Assembly: GCA_028554795.2 (NCBI GenBank) | Contig: JAPYKE020000037.1 | Span: 6,532,501-6,596,500 of the forward strand | Length of the DNA: 64,000 bases | Reading direction: 5' to 3' | From: Sinohyriopsis cumingii | Taxonomy: Eukaryota; Mollusca; Bivalvia; Unionida; Unionidae | Part shown: positions 12,184-25,068 of the stretch, one piece after another | How the letters are laid out: each line of letters starts with the position of its first letter | Numbering within the stretch: the first letter of the stretch is position 1 | The notes under the pieces: generated by a model | Seen by the model: the letters and a program-made list of their open reading frames with translations, nothing else | Told to the model about the DNA's origin: nothing | Database searches by the model: none | Translations under genes and position numbers: made by a program

Positions 12184-13723
12184 GTAAGTAAAATTTTGTA
12201 CCCCATCCTCTCTTGTGAGTTCTCCTGCTTTCCAATGAAATTTCCTTTTACTTGATTATAGGTTTCAGTATGCGTAAATATTGACGTAAAGTTGCATATG
12301 TTTTCCGTTTTACTCCATGTACAGCAGTTTCTCATCTTTCGGCGAGAATGCTTAGGGTACAGCAATGCAATGGACATACAATACGTAAATCGAAATAATC
12401 AGCGAACCTTCTCAATTTGAGACATTTGATTAGCCATCTTTTAATATAGTTACATTTATAAAACAATTGTATTCTCCGCGAGAACATAATTTTGATTTAA
12501 ATAAGACTATGAAAAAAGTTGGGAACTATTCGCTAACAGTTAGCTAAGAGATATCAAGACTAACAACATTTAATTGTATCCATTTTGTGTCCTTTATGAC
12601 CTGTTTATTTATAATTAGAGACAATATTTACATTTGAAAGATTTGAACAAAAAAACTCATACAAGTACATGAAATAGCAGCGTTTTCTGAATATTTTAAC
12701 ACAGCAGAACCATGTTGATTAATTTCCGGGAGATTCACTATAGAAATAACACAAATGTTTCTAAACAATTTGAAATGCTAATGTAAAACATTTAATAAAT
12801 ATGTGCGAAGTCTGCAGATAACCTCTTTTTAATTTTCAGATTTTAAAATGTCCAGTTTAGAGGTATAGTTTAAGACTTTGGGATATTCTAATATTTAAAA
12901 ATTTGTCTTTAAATACATTATAGCATTCAATTTATTGCAAAATTATTTCTTCGTATAAATGTTCACAAAAATATCTAAAACAATTTGTTCTGTATTGCAG
13001 ATAAAAAGAAGTTTAAATATCAATGGTTACAAAATCATTGAGTTCTTAAGAGGTAAATGTGAATTTGTATTGTAGTGGATGTGAAAAATGAACTTACAGA
13101 CTTTTATAAGGCAAAATTACACACGCCTGACTTGCAGTTAGGACCGAAAATATGTATCATTATGTATATTCATTTTGGTGTTCTTAGTCATCATATAGTT
13201 TGTCTATTTATGAAAGTATGTTGTGTTTATTCCCCAATTACGTTGACATAAAAAAAATTCACAGGAGTTTAGATAAAAGATTGTATCCTGTAAGAAACCA
13301 TTTTGTTATATTCATATAAGTATTGACTTTAATTTAAACATTTTTTAAAATGATTATATTTGTCTAAATAATAAATAGCATAATTTTATAAAATCTTATA
13401 TTAAACTATGATGAGCAACAACAAATTATTCCCAACGTTACATTTCATTTATGGTAGTAAAAACGTAGATTTATAAAGTGTAATTGTATTATTACTTCTA
13501 CAACAGGAAATATTAAATTGAACTTTATTTTCATCTAAATTACAAATATACAAGCTACATATTTGTATATTAAGATAAATTGACTTATGGTTCAAAACAA
13601 TAACAAATACACTAAATATATTCACCCTCTCTTTAATTGTTATTAATATTTAACATATATTTAAGTGTCAAATAGCAATGGATCTAATATCTGATAATGG
13701 TACAATACATGAAATATATAAAT

Positions 13724-13730
<7 letters not shown>

Positions 13731-13814
<84 letters not shown>
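13731..13814. repeat. (AT)n microsatellite
   Basis: Pure AT array of about 42 units, roughly 90 bp upstream of the LINE copy. Confidence 0.97.
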
Positions 13815-13816
<2 letters not shown>

Positions 13817-13904
13817 TAAACATTAAATGTGAGTAGAGCATTGTTTAGAGAACCAACCCACCCATAAACATGGTCACATTTTATCTGGATTCTTCACAGA
13901 CCTG

Positions 13905-13983
13905 ATGATAAGATTCCACGGTCCTCCCTGTTATCCCATGAGACTGCATCAGATCACCTCTGCATTATATGCCATCCCTAACT

Positions 13984-14057
<74 letters not shown>

Positions 14058-16393
14058 AGAAACCTCCGTATGATAAATAGAACCAAACTAATGCATGACA
14101 TCCAAGCAAACCTAAAAACTTGCTTACCTCCTACCGCAGAACAACTCGATAACTGTCTGCGTTCATTACTTGAGAAACATGCCCTAGCTACCAAATGCAG
14201 AGTATCAATTCAAAAGTGTTCTCCATGGCTCCATGGTATAGCAGTGTTAGGGACCAGATTCGCACTGCTAAAACAGACCGCCGTAAAGCTGAGAGGCTCT
14301 GGCTTTCCATCAGACTCACTATTCATAAGCAAATCTATGAAGTCGCTAAGAAGAATGTCACAAATATAGTCCATGCAGCGAAATCAGCCCACTACACTAC
14401 TAAGGTCATGGAAAGGTCCAGCTGCAAAGAGCTCTTCGAGATTACTAACAAGCTAATGTCAAGGAATAAATCAACACCACTTCCAACTACCTTCTCTGCA
14501 GTCGACCTTCCGGACATGTTTGCAGATTTCTTCCGTGACAAAGTACAAACCATTATAGATAAGCTTCACACCACAATTTCAATTGACTCGTCGTCACCAT
14601 GCAGTTGGGATACAGAATTTGAGCGGCACCCATTAGCAGCATTTGAACCGGTCTATATGGATTTCGTACGTACAGTCGTGATGAAGAGTGCACCAAAGTC
14701 ATGTGAACTTGATCCAACTCCAACATCAGTGCTGCTTGAGTGCTTAGATCCAGTATTGCCCTCACTAACTGACGTTATTAATAGATCTCTCTCAGCTGGG
14801 GAATTCCCATCTTTTTTAAAAACTGCCATTGTAAAGCCTCTGCTCAAGAAACCAACACTAGACCATAACGTTTTAAAGCACTACCGCACAGTTTCTAATC
14901 TCCCATCCATTTCAAAAATCTTAGAAAAGGTTGTTCTATCCCAGCTTGTATCTCATCTAAATTCAAATCGTCTTTTTAGCAATGTACAATCTGCGTCTCG
15001 CCCTTGCTACAGTACTGAAACTACTCTTCTAAAAGTAATTAATGATATTCTCTGTGCGTTGGATAGCGGAAAGATTACAGTCTTCACCCTCCTTGATTTG
15101 TCTGCAGCATTTTACACAATAGACCACGATATATTACTTCACCGTCTCAAGCATATATTTGGCATTCATGATACAGCCTTACTGTGGTTCAAGTCCTACT
15201 TGGTCAACAGGACACAAATTGTATCTGCAAATGGAATACACTCCAGCCCAGTTGATCTATGTTGTGGGGTTCCACAGGGGTCTGTTCTTGGACCTGTTCT
15301 CTTCATTCTGTACACTCAGTCGCTTTCAAGTGTCATAAATCATCATCCAGCGTCTCACCAATTGTACGCTGATGACACCCAAATATACAAATCTAGCCAC
15401 CCAACTGAAGTTGATGCTACCACCCAAGGTGTAGAGAGGTGCATTTCTGATGTGAAATCATGGATGACATGTAACAAGCTGCAGATGAATGATGATAAAA
15501 CTGAGGCCATTCTGATCACAACACAAAGACTTTCTCATTCACATCCTTTACCTCAAACAATAAATATCAGCAACACCGACATTAAATTCACACAATCAGT
15601 ACGAAACCTAGGTGTTACTCTGGACAGTACTCACATTGCACCAACATGTCATGAACATATGGAAGGCTGGATATCTTGAGCTGAGACGCATCAGCTCAAT
15701 TCGCAAATATCTTTCAGTTGATGCCACTAAAAGACTTGTGTGTTCATTAGTACTTTCAAGACTGGACTATTATAACTCAATTCTGTCTGGTTCATCTCAA
15801 TATCTACTCCAGAAACTTCAAAAAAGTTCGAAACACAGCTGCTCGGATCATACTTAGAGTACCACGATCAGAGCACACCTCCCCGCTGCTATGTGCCCTA
15901 CACTGTCTATCCATTCGATCCAGAATCAAACACAAAATTTGTTCTCTGTGCTACATTTCACTGTCGGACTCTAGTCCAACGTACCTATCTGGCCTCACCC
16001 ATGTGTATACACCAGCAAGATACTTACGCTCCTCTTCTGACAATCGTATTCTCATTATTCCCACTATAAAAACAAAGTCATATGGACAGCGTTCTTTTGC
16101 ATACCAGGGCCCAGCAACGTGGAATAAATTGCCCACTGAACTTAAACACAAAGACACAGTGATCACATTCAAGAGGGCTCTAAAAACTCACTTATTTCGA
16201 CTGCAAGAACAAACTTAACGACCTAATAATGTTTCCTGCCTGAAATATTCTCAGCATGATTTTATTTTTTAATGTGTTTCTAATTTCATGTTGTTTGTTT
16301 TTGTAATAATATTATTATGTTTCTTTTCTTATAGGTGTTGTCTAATGTTGTAAAGCGCTTAGAGCTTCTAAATATTAGGCGCTATACAAAGTC

Positions 16394-16441
<48 letters not shown>
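13905..16441 (+). mobile_element. CR1/L2-like LINE, copy 1 (near-complete reverse transcriptase)
   Basis: A non-LTR retrotransposon of the CR1/L2 group, judged from the RT motifs and the tail. About 13905-13980 looks like the end of the endonuclease domain (a SDH-type stretch in one frame). The linker (14056-14200) and the main RT frame (14195-15679) follow. Motif A reads LLDLSAAFYTIDHDILL, and then come GVPQGSVLGPVLF and the active-site box YADDTQIY. The C-terminal domain continues in shifted frames at 15612-15857 and 16003-16218 (YTPARYLRSSSDN). The 3' UTR ends AAGCGCTTAGAGC...GCGCTATAC, followed by (ATT)n at 16399-16441. At least three frameshifts make it non-functional, but it is well preserved. 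An (AT)n array (13987-14055) sits inside the element. Confidence 0.93.
13987..14055. repeat. (AT)n microsatellite inside LINE copy 1
   Basis: AT array of about 34 units lying between the endonuclease-like and RT-linker parts of the LINE. It therefore arose or expanded within the element. Confidence 0.95.
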
Positions 16442-16442
<1 letters not shown>

Positions 16443-17157
16443 GTATCTGCGTAATTGAATTTATCATCAATTAGTAAGTTTTATACGATTCACAATCGAA
16501 CATTTTTAATCCAACAATTTTAGTGTGTATTTGTACACAATCAATTTATCCGAATGGGATTGCATGAAAATGATTTCGTTACAAATACTTTCCGTCAATT
16601 GTGCATATCAACGCAATGTGTGCAGTCTGATTTTGTTATATAACTGGATGGTGTGCACGTACTGTTCCAAACATTAATAAGATATTGAAACTAGTCGATG
16701 ACACATATACTTATGTATCGTTTGCGATATAAACTGTGGTTCAGTGAAGCACCATGTTTGGTTCAATAACCTTATATTAATAACAATAAAAGTGATGGTT
16801 TTTTAAGTAATATCATCCTTTCAATGTTATTTTTTAAGAACAATACATTAATAACAAAGACTAATTATATAAAAAGTAAGATATTTATTCAAATTATACC
16901 TGATCATTATGTCTGTGATAGATACAGTTTTACTATATATTGTATATGGTTCTGTACATACATCCTCTATAAATTTCAATTACCTGATGTGTAAAATATG
17001 TGACTATAGCATTGTTTACAGAAACAAAATACAATTTTTTTTTGTATTCTTCCATCCTGGAAATAATGTAAGGCACTAGCTGTCTATATATTGTGATCAA
17101 TCCAGGTTCTACATTTTGTACGGATTTGAAGATTCCTGCTTGAATTTTATGTTCCAG

Positions 17158-17328
17158 CCTTGGAGCTTTACATGACGGAGAAGTCAATTGTGCAGACTGT
17201 AAGGCGGAAGAGCGCTTTATTATGACTCCTATGGTAACAGTTTTCGATCCCAACAAGGATTACTCCAAGAACCCCTGGCTATTTTCAAAATGCTCCTTGG
17301 AGGCCTTTAAGAAGACACTAGCGAACAA
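17158..17328 (+). CDS. ADAMTS-like metalloprotease, exon 5 (second half of zinc site)
   Basis: Exon of 171 nt between TATGTTCCAG and AA|GTATGT. It continues (S)LGALHDGEVNCADC, then ERFIMTPMV, then NPWLFSKCSLEAFKKTLANK. LGALHD gives the third zinc histidine and the following aspartate of the HExxHxxGxxHD site. 'FIMTPMV' is the Met-turn region expected 10-20 residues later. 'W.FS.CS...f...L' is the C-terminal helix of the reprolysin domain. It ends with two bases (AA) completed by A of exon 6 to give Lys. Confidence 0.95.
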
Positions 17329-17588
17329 GTATGTAAAATATGTATAGAGACAAATATGCTAATAAACTGCATTGGTTGAAGATGTCTTTTCGTAAAGGTG
17401 CCTGTATAGAGACAAATATGATAATTGATGAAGAAGAACAAAGTTATTCACAGCAATTTGTGGAACCTGGTTGGTCTGTAGCCTCAGCATGTGTATTATA
17501 ATGTTAAAACAAGAAAATATAACATAAAATCCTTCGATCTATTGTATGTATGAACGTGAGTAGGTAGGTATTTAGCTAGGTACTTTGC

Positions 17589-17607
17589 ATATCTATCTAT
17601 CTATCCA

Positions 17608-17686
<79 letters not shown>

Positions 17687-17721
17687 ATCTATCCATCTCT
17701 CTATCTATCTATCTATCTATC
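17589..17721. repeat. Compound (TATC)n-(AT)n-(TATC)n microsatellite
   Basis: TATC repeats flank an AT array (about 17612-17683). It ends only 42 nt upstream of exon 6, so length changes here could affect the branch-point region of that intron. Confidence 0.95.
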
Positions 17722-17763
17722 ACGGTCTGTCTGTCACCGTGATTAATCCATTTCATATTTCAG

Positions 17764-17905
17764 AGATTGTGCAAAAACGAAACCTGTCTACACCAAACCC
17801 CAATCGGACGAATTGAACAAGTTTATGAGAAAACTGCCTGGCGAAAAGTACTCATATTCTATGCAGTGTCAACTCATCAACGGACGTGGCTCTACTTACT
17901 GTGGG
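17764..17905 (+). CDS. ADAMTS-like metalloprotease, exon 6 (disintegrin-like domain)
   Basis: Exon of 142 nt between CATATTTCAG and GGG|GTATGC. It reads (K)[19 protein letters not shown], then [19 protein letters not shown] and STYCG. 'LPG..Y....QC...fG....YC' is the signature of the disintegrin-like domain of ADAMTS proteases, which follows the catalytic domain directly. The phase agrees with exon 5 on the left. It ends in phase 0, as needed by exon 7. Confidence 0.93.
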
Positions 17906-18053
17906 GTATGCATCAAGTGTCAGTATGCGCAGTAAGAATGCATAATGATAACGACTAACACCCTCTCAATGTGCTCGCAAATCATATTTCACTCAAGGAT
18001 CATTTATGTGCAGTTTAGTTACAAACACTTTTGAAGCGAAGGATTAAGGAAAA

Positions 18054-18057
<4 letters not shown>

Positions 18058-18131
<74 letters not shown>
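18058..18131. repeat. (AT)n microsatellite
   Basis: Pure AT array of about 37 units. Confidence 0.97.
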
Positions 18132-18134
<3 letters not shown>

Positions 18135-19199
18135 GAGAATTTACAGTTGTGATTATATAGTAAGATACAAAATAAGTTATGTTAAAGTTAAAGTTTAAAA
18201 TAAATGCTAAAAAGTTTAGGATAAGAACTGCTTATATTTCAGTTTGTTATTCTGGGAGGCTGTAAATATTGATGCTTTATATTCCTAAGTATTGTCCATT
18301 ATGGTATGCAGTATTTACGGCTTCCTTAGAACCACCTTCTTCGTTTTTATTTCTTTCTTTAGCTTTCCACTTTCATTCCTTGAGTCCACTAATTATTGTT
18401 TCAACTGTTTTTTGGCAAAGTTCACTGATTCAATTTTCTCTTCCAACTACATTGTTCTTCTCACAACTTTAGATTTACACTGCTTTCATTAGATCGACAT
18501 TACGTTTATCGAACAGCATGGACACTATGGCAGATACTAGGATATTTAACCCCTCTCTCATCACTAATGAGTTAATGCCAGTTTCTATTTCGAGAAGTCT
18601 TTCTAGAGAATGGCAACACTACTCGCATCTTAACTAACCAAATCCCTGATTCTGAGTTTGTAGCTGACCTAGTAATTGGCCAGCGATTGTCTTTTCTAGT
18701 ACCAAGAAAATATAGTTCTTAGCATTGCTCATTTTGCCACAATAATCTGTATGGGTGCAGAGAGTTCTACACATTTAAATGCAGGGGATACAGTGACAGT
18801 GTTGAGTAAGTAATGTAGTTTGTGTTTGATGTCCGTGCAAATTGACACATGTTATACACAGAAGAAAACCAAACCACATATTCAGACTTATCTTGTTCAC
18901 AAATTTCGTAAAAGACGTAATCGAAAGATACACTGGAACCATATATTGCTCGATAAAATTCTCGAATTGCCTATTCTGATCATATTACTAATCGTGGCCT
19001 CCAACATAACCAGTATAATTGTGCTTCGTCTCACATCAGTCCTTAATATTCCTTCTTTGAACTTCAAATTTTAGTACCCACACTTGGAGACAAAATTAAT
19101 TTGTAAAAGCCAACACTGTACACATCATGATCATATTGTTAAACAGTAGGAATTCTGGCTCAGCCACAAATCATCACGGCTATTATACACAACATTTTA

Positions 19200-21063
19200 C
19201 AGCATGTAACTAAATAATGAACTCTTCCATGACAAAGTGCAAAATATTAGAGATAAGATTGACACCACAATTTCAATTGCCTTGTCGTCACCATACAGTT
19301 GGGATACAGAATTTGAACGGATACCATTAGCAGCATTTGCACCTGACTCTATGAATTTCGTACGTACAATCCGGATGAGGAGTGCACCACAGTCATGTGA
19401 ACTTGATCCAATTCCAACATTACTGCTGCTTGAGTGCTTAGATCCAGTATTGCCTTCACTAACTGATGTTATTAATACCTCTCTCTCATCAGGGAAATTC
19501 CCATCATTTTCAAAACCGCCATTGTAAAGCCTCTGCTCAAGAAACCAACAATAGACCATAACGATATAAAGAACTACCACCCAGTTTCTAATCTCCCATT
19601 CATATCAAAAATCTTAGAAAAGGGTGTTCTATCCCAGCTTGTATCTCATCTGAATTCAAACAGTCTTTTTAGCAATGTACAATCTGCATATCGCCATTGC
19701 CACAGTACTGAAACTACTCTTCTAAAAGTAGTTAATGACATTCTCTCTGCTTTGGATAACGGAAAGATTACAGTCCTCACGTCCCTTGGTTTGTCTGCTG
19801 CATTTGACACAAAATATCATGATATATTACTTCACCGTCTCAATCATGTATTTGGCATTCATGATACAGCCTTACTGCGGCCCAAGTCCTACTTGGTCAA
19901 CAGGACACAAATTGTGTCTGCAAATGAAATACACTCCAGCCCAGTTGATCTATGTTGTGGTGTTCCACAGGGTTCTATTCTTGGACCTGCTCTCTTTATT
20001 CTATACACTCAGCCGCTCTTAAGTGTCATATATCATCATTCAGTGTCTCACCAATTGTACGCTGATGACAGGCAAATATGCAAATGTAGCCTCCCAACTG
20101 AAGTTGATGTTACCACCCAAGGTGTAGAGAGGTGTATTTCTGATGTGAATTTATGGATGACATGTAACAAGCTGCAGATGAATTATGATAAAACGGAGGC
20201 CATTCTGATCACAACACAAAGACTTTCTCATTCACATCCTTTACCTCAAACAATAAACATCAGCAACACCAACATTAAATTCACACTCTCAGTACGAAAC
20301 CTAGGTGTTACTCTGGACAGTACTCTCATATTGCACTATCATATCATAAACATATGCAAGGCTGAATATCTTGAGCTGAGACGCATCGGCTCCATTCGCA
20401 AATGTCTTTCAGTTGATGCCACTAAAACATTGTTGTGTTCATTATTACTTTCACGACTGGACTTTTGTAACTCAATTATGTATGGTTCTTCTCAATATCT
20501 TCTTCAGAAACTTCACCTCCCCGCCGCTCTTTACCTTACACTGGCTATCCATTCGATCCAGAATCAAACACAAAATTTATTCTCTGTGCTACGTTTCATT
20601 GCCGGACTCTAATCCAACACACCTATCCGACCTCACCTATGCGTACACAAAAGCAAGTTAATTATGCTTCTCTTCTGACAATCGTACACTCTTTATTCCC
20701 ACTATGAAAATAAAGTCATATGCACAGCGTTCTTTTGCATACCAGGGCCCAGCAACGTGAAATGAATTTCCCATTGAACATAGACACAAAGGCACATTGA
20801 TACCATTCAAGAGTGCAATCAAAACTCACTTATTTCGAGTGCAAGAACAAATTTAAAGACACAATGTTTCCTAAATTAAATATTCTCAGTATGTTTTATA
20901 TGTTTTCTAATTGCACGGTGTTTGTGTAATCATATCATTATATATGTTTTATATCTTATAGGTGTTGTATAATGTTGTAAAGCGCTTAGAGCTTCTAAAG
21001 ATTAGGTACTATACAAAATCATCATTATAATTATTATTATTATCATTATTATTATTATTATTA
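19200..21063 (+). mobile_element. CR1/L2-like LINE, copy 2 (5'-truncated)
   Basis: Same family and orientation as copy 1. It starts within the linker before the RT (19237-19527: SWDTEFERIPLAAFAP, LPSLTDVIN). RT frame 19752-20612 contains GLSAAFDTKYHDILL, GVPQGSILGPALF and YADDRQICK, so the residue after the catalytic YADD is changed. An internal deletion near 20510 removes part of the C-terminal domain. The 3' UTR again ends AAGCGCTTAGAGCTTCTAA, with an (ATT)n tail at 21023-21063 running into (TAG)n. It is truncated and frameshifted. Confidence 0.92.
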
Positions 21064-21110
21064 TTAGTAGTAGTAGTAGTAGTAGTGGTAGTAGTATTAG
21101 TATTATTACA
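21064..21110. repeat. (TAG)n run after LINE tail
   Basis: Imperfect TAG/TAT triplets continue the ATT tail of LINE copy 2 and probably derive from it. Confidence 0.8.
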
Positions 21111-24100
21111 ATATTACTCACCTTGAGATGGAAAAAACAACCTGAAAATCTGCTGGTAGCTGGAAGTAAAGGACATAAAGAAATAAAGAAAGCATACGAA
21201 ATTAATCGTCATATTTAATTATACACTGAGTGATGCGTTTAATGAGTTTTTCCAATTAACTTTGTAAGAAATGTCTTTCTATGACGGAGGTAAATATTTT
21301 ATAGAGGAAAGATAAAATTGTTTACGAAACATGGTATAAAATGGTTTCTTATATGTTATTTAAAATCTCAAAAATAATGCAATCTTCTACTTATATAATG
21401 TGCTCCTCTGTTAATGTTTGTTGTGTCGTCGTTTTCAAAACCTGTTTTTACTAAAGCCCATGCATTTTGTTTTCAATCAGTGAACATGGTATTGTTCTGT
21501 TAATTAGAAAATCAAACGACGTTCAAGAAAGCAAACGATATTTGATGTTATTTTACATCACATTTATACTTCCAGCTCTTGCTGCCTGATACAGACTAAA
21601 ATGCAGTTCTTGCAGTTGATTATTACAATGTTGCAAATGATCGAATACAATTTATTATGTTGCAACAATGAAAAAAATAAAAATTAATCTGTGTTACTTA
21701 ATTTTAATAAATGACCACAGCAATGTATTGCGATAATTCTATAATCAACGAGTTATAGAGGCATCTACTGTACTGAACTGAACATAGCTGCAAATTTGTA
21801 AACATGAAATGTTATTTCATCTTCCTTTGTCAGATCAATAAAACAAACTCTATGCAATGGCAGCTTCTCATATGTATGAGTGACATTGCAAATATTTATA
21901 ATGTGGAGAGAACAAATTATTAATGATAATCTTCAAATAACAATTAATGACTAAATAATACAACAAAACAGGAAGATGAATCATTTTGATTTATCTAAAA
22001 GTATTTCATTACCTTATACGTAGCTATACTTACCTGTCCAAATATTAGAAAGAACTGGATAAATGCAAGACAGCTGTTATTCGCTTGACCCGCTAAATTA
22101 AACATAAGCAGTTATATATCTGCCTTCTAGACTCATATGGAGGAATTAAAAACACAAATATTGGTAGAAAGATGAAAGATTAATAGGTCATGTGGTGGCT
22201 TTAAATTTTTATGAAAAGGTTTTGAAGATAACGTTACTGCTCACGATGCTAGTTTTTCACAGTTGCAAGATATAATTACCACTAACGAAAACAGTTTATG
22301 ACATTACAAAGGAAAGAAATGAAGTCACAGACAAAACTAAAAGAAAGACAGAAATAAAGCGAAATAGGCATGAACGAATGTATGGTTGTGTCTATAAGAA
22401 CCTCATTCGATTGGTATTTCTGTGATAAGATTAAAGATCATAACCTGATGAACTCTTGAAGATAAGTTAACTGCTAAAATCGGAGATTTTAAAATAAACA
22501 CCATGGTTTCAACAGAAACGGCTCACGTATGGAACACTGGTAAAGAAGTATTTTGGGTCACAGTTAGCAGAAAGAAATTTAGAATACCATTTGAATTCCA
22601 GACACTAAAACATCATTATCCATATCATCACGTGTTCTTTCGAATGAGGTAAGATTGGTAATTACACATATTACATTATTTGAAGCACAGAAAGTGCAAG
22701 CCAAGATTTTGAATTAGTATATAATGCATTACAGTAAGATAATAACATTGACAATGGTTAAGATGGTACATTTTAAATTATATCGATACAATACTATGGA
22801 ATGACTTACAATGCCTACTTCTGGTAAAGAAAATGGTATAAAAGTCATTAAAGTACCATCTTTGCATTGTAGTCATGCAACTCACAATGCAAAGACAAAT
22901 TAAAATAGTTGATGGCATCACTGAAAAACCTCTTACCTTATTCCTGATCCAATAGGGCTTATATTAAACATTTTTATTGGTGTGAATGTAGCTTCAGTAA
23001 ACCAATAAAATGGATCCACGTATTCGTATTTGTTATTTCCATGTGATACATATAATTTTTTGATTTCAAAGTAAGGATACAGTACTGCATGGATGTTGCT
23101 TTTTTAATGTTGAATGACTTATGCAAGGCAATACATTAATAGTTCTATTTATTACTGTTCCTTGAAAAGATACAGTTAGTTGTTGAAAATTTTGAATTTA
23201 CAGATGATAATGTGTACTGCTTAATAAATATTCTTAATTCAGATCACTAGTTAAATTATGGATTATTTTGAGAAATGTTTCTTCGCTTTTATTCCCTAAC
23301 GAAATATAGGTCACTTTTTTAGACCGACTTAGCATAGTTGCATACCTTACGCGATAACTTTACTGAGTTACAATGCAGTAAAAATGTGCTTGTTTCGTTT
23401 TTACTTTACCGTCCTGAGAAACATGAATCATTGAAACGTTACATTAGACAAACGCATGGTTTTCCTTGTCGATTACTGTTGCATTTAACAAAGCTTAGTT
23501 TCTTGATTGCGTTGCTGCTTTTTGTATCAATTCTTTACTTTGTTTTCTTTAAAGTTATTCATCTCTGTTCGATCTGGAAATACATGTTTAAACAAAAAAG
23601 ACCTTACTTGTAGCTTGGCTACTATGCAAGTTTCACTTAATAATGTTCCAACAGAACGTATGATCTGGTTATCATCGAAGGATTAAACAGCTGAAGTGTT
23701 ACTGCTTTACACCAAATATTTCACTGGGGAAAATGGTTTGAGTCAATATTAATGTACTCCGGACATGTAGTTCGCGTTTGAATAGGTGGATTTTATCAAC
23801 GAATTTGACCTGCTTTAACTTAAGTCTTCGTTGCGTTTTCCATGGGAATGTCTAACAGTCTGACGTATGTATTTTAAATTATTTTACTTTTTTCTCAACT
23901 CACATAACTCTAATACTATTATATATTTAAAAAGGTTTCCTAAAGTTTCGATCGAAACATTTTTTTCGTCGGGGGAATGAAAGATTTAAATATGCAAAAA
24001 CAAACTCTTAACATTCTGTACAAACAATTCGAGACTCTTACGTAATATAACGACTACAGGAAATTTACTCCAAGAGATATAACAGCACAAAGTTGAGCAA

Positions 24101-24495
24101 ATCTAATAGACAAGCTGTTTATTTTATCTATCGCATTGCTAACCAGTAAGTTTTGACCTAATTTTAAGTGTGAACAAAATGCGGAAACACGCTCGGTGAG
24201 ACATTAACGCTGTCAATCCGATTGTATAAATAAGTTTATCTCCAGCTGAATTACTATCATTATCATAACTTTTGATTCATCGCGAAGTTAATTGCAGTTC
24301 TCGAACTACTGAATGAATTGGTGTGGGACATATGTATCAAATTAAGCATTGATTGTCTTTGTAACGGTATGTGCCTGCATCTGGGGTCTAGCTTGTAGTT
24401 TTGAGGGGCAGATATAGAGGGTGACCAGAGTAATAGATCACGTAACCCCATACAACTTGATGTAAAATTGTTTGTTTGTTATGTTTCCCATAAAG

Positions 24496-24606
24496 GTACT
24501 GCCTGGAAGGATTTGTCGGTTCATGTATTGTACGCATCCGACGACATTCAAATGCATGGATGTATATTTTAATGCAGCTCCTGGTACAACGTGTGGAATA
24601 AATATG
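24496..24606 (+). CDS. ADAMTS-like metalloprotease, exon 7 (disintegrin-like domain)
   Basis: Exon of 111 nt, 37 codons, phase 0 at both ends, between CCCATAAAG and ATG|GTAATC. It reads VLPGRICRFMYCTHPTTFKC, then MDVYFNAAPGTTCGINM. ADAMTS disintegrin-like domains have here 'C..lwC......C.....aa.GT.Cg...WC'. The final WC is supplied by exon 8. The acceptor context is only fair, but phase and cysteine spacing fit well. Confidence 0.9.
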
Positions 24607-25026
24607 GTAATCTCTGTCTCTATCTTTTTGTGTGTCTCTCTTCTCCCTCTGTCTCTATCTCTGTCTCTTTCACTGTATGCATGTCTTCCTCTTTCTGCTA
24701 ACAATTATGAAGAGCATCATGGCTAGATTTCTAGGCTGGACTAAACTCATTAATCAGATGACAATTTGTAAAACATGGATATGATGTAAGCAACGTAATT
24801 TCTAATAATTAAATTCTGTTTGGTTTTATAGGAAACCATTTAATGTCTTGTACCTTAATTTCAAGTTAAATATATTCATGTAATAAGCTATATGTACTAA
24901 ATTGCAAATCAATCAAAGTAAGAAGCATATGTGTGTATTGCTTCAAAATATGAAGGTTCGCTTTCCATTATTTTCAAGTATACATAAATTATCACTGTTT
25001 ATATATTTTGTTCTCTTTCTGTGCAG

Positions 25027-25068
25027 TGGTGTCAGCAAGGATTGTGTATTAAGAAAGGTCTGAAATAA
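25027..25068 (+). CDS. ADAMTS-like metalloprotease, exon 8 with stop codon
   Basis: After TTTCTGTGCAG the frame reads WCQQGLCIKKGLK and stops at TAA (25066-25068). 'WC..G.C' closes the disintegrin-like domain. In full-length ADAMTS proteins a thrombospondin type 1 repeat would follow, but here the chain ends. The stop is immediately followed by GTGAGT, a good 5' splice site, so the exon probably ends at 25068 and the 3' UTR is spliced. A plausible 3' UTR exon starts at 25511 after TATTTTCCAG, with ATTAAA at 25588-25593. Confidence 0.85.
   Translation, partial: WCQQGLCIKKGLK

Larger units (their letters stand above)
12184..17157. other. Intron splitting the zinc-binding motif
   Basis: A 5-kb intron holding an (AT)n array (13731-13814) and a 2.5-kb LINE (13905-16441) in the same orientation as the gene. 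The rest (12184-13730, 16442-17157) is AT-rich sequence without recognised content. It begins GTAAGT and ends TTTTATGTTCCAG. Confidence 0.7.
17906..24495. other. Intron 6 of the metalloprotease gene
   Basis: A 6.6-kb intron with an (AT)n array (18058-18131) and LINE copy 2 (19200-21063). 18132-19199 and 21064-24495 are AT-rich, with no exon, RNA gene or repeat that I can identify. Confidence 0.6.
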
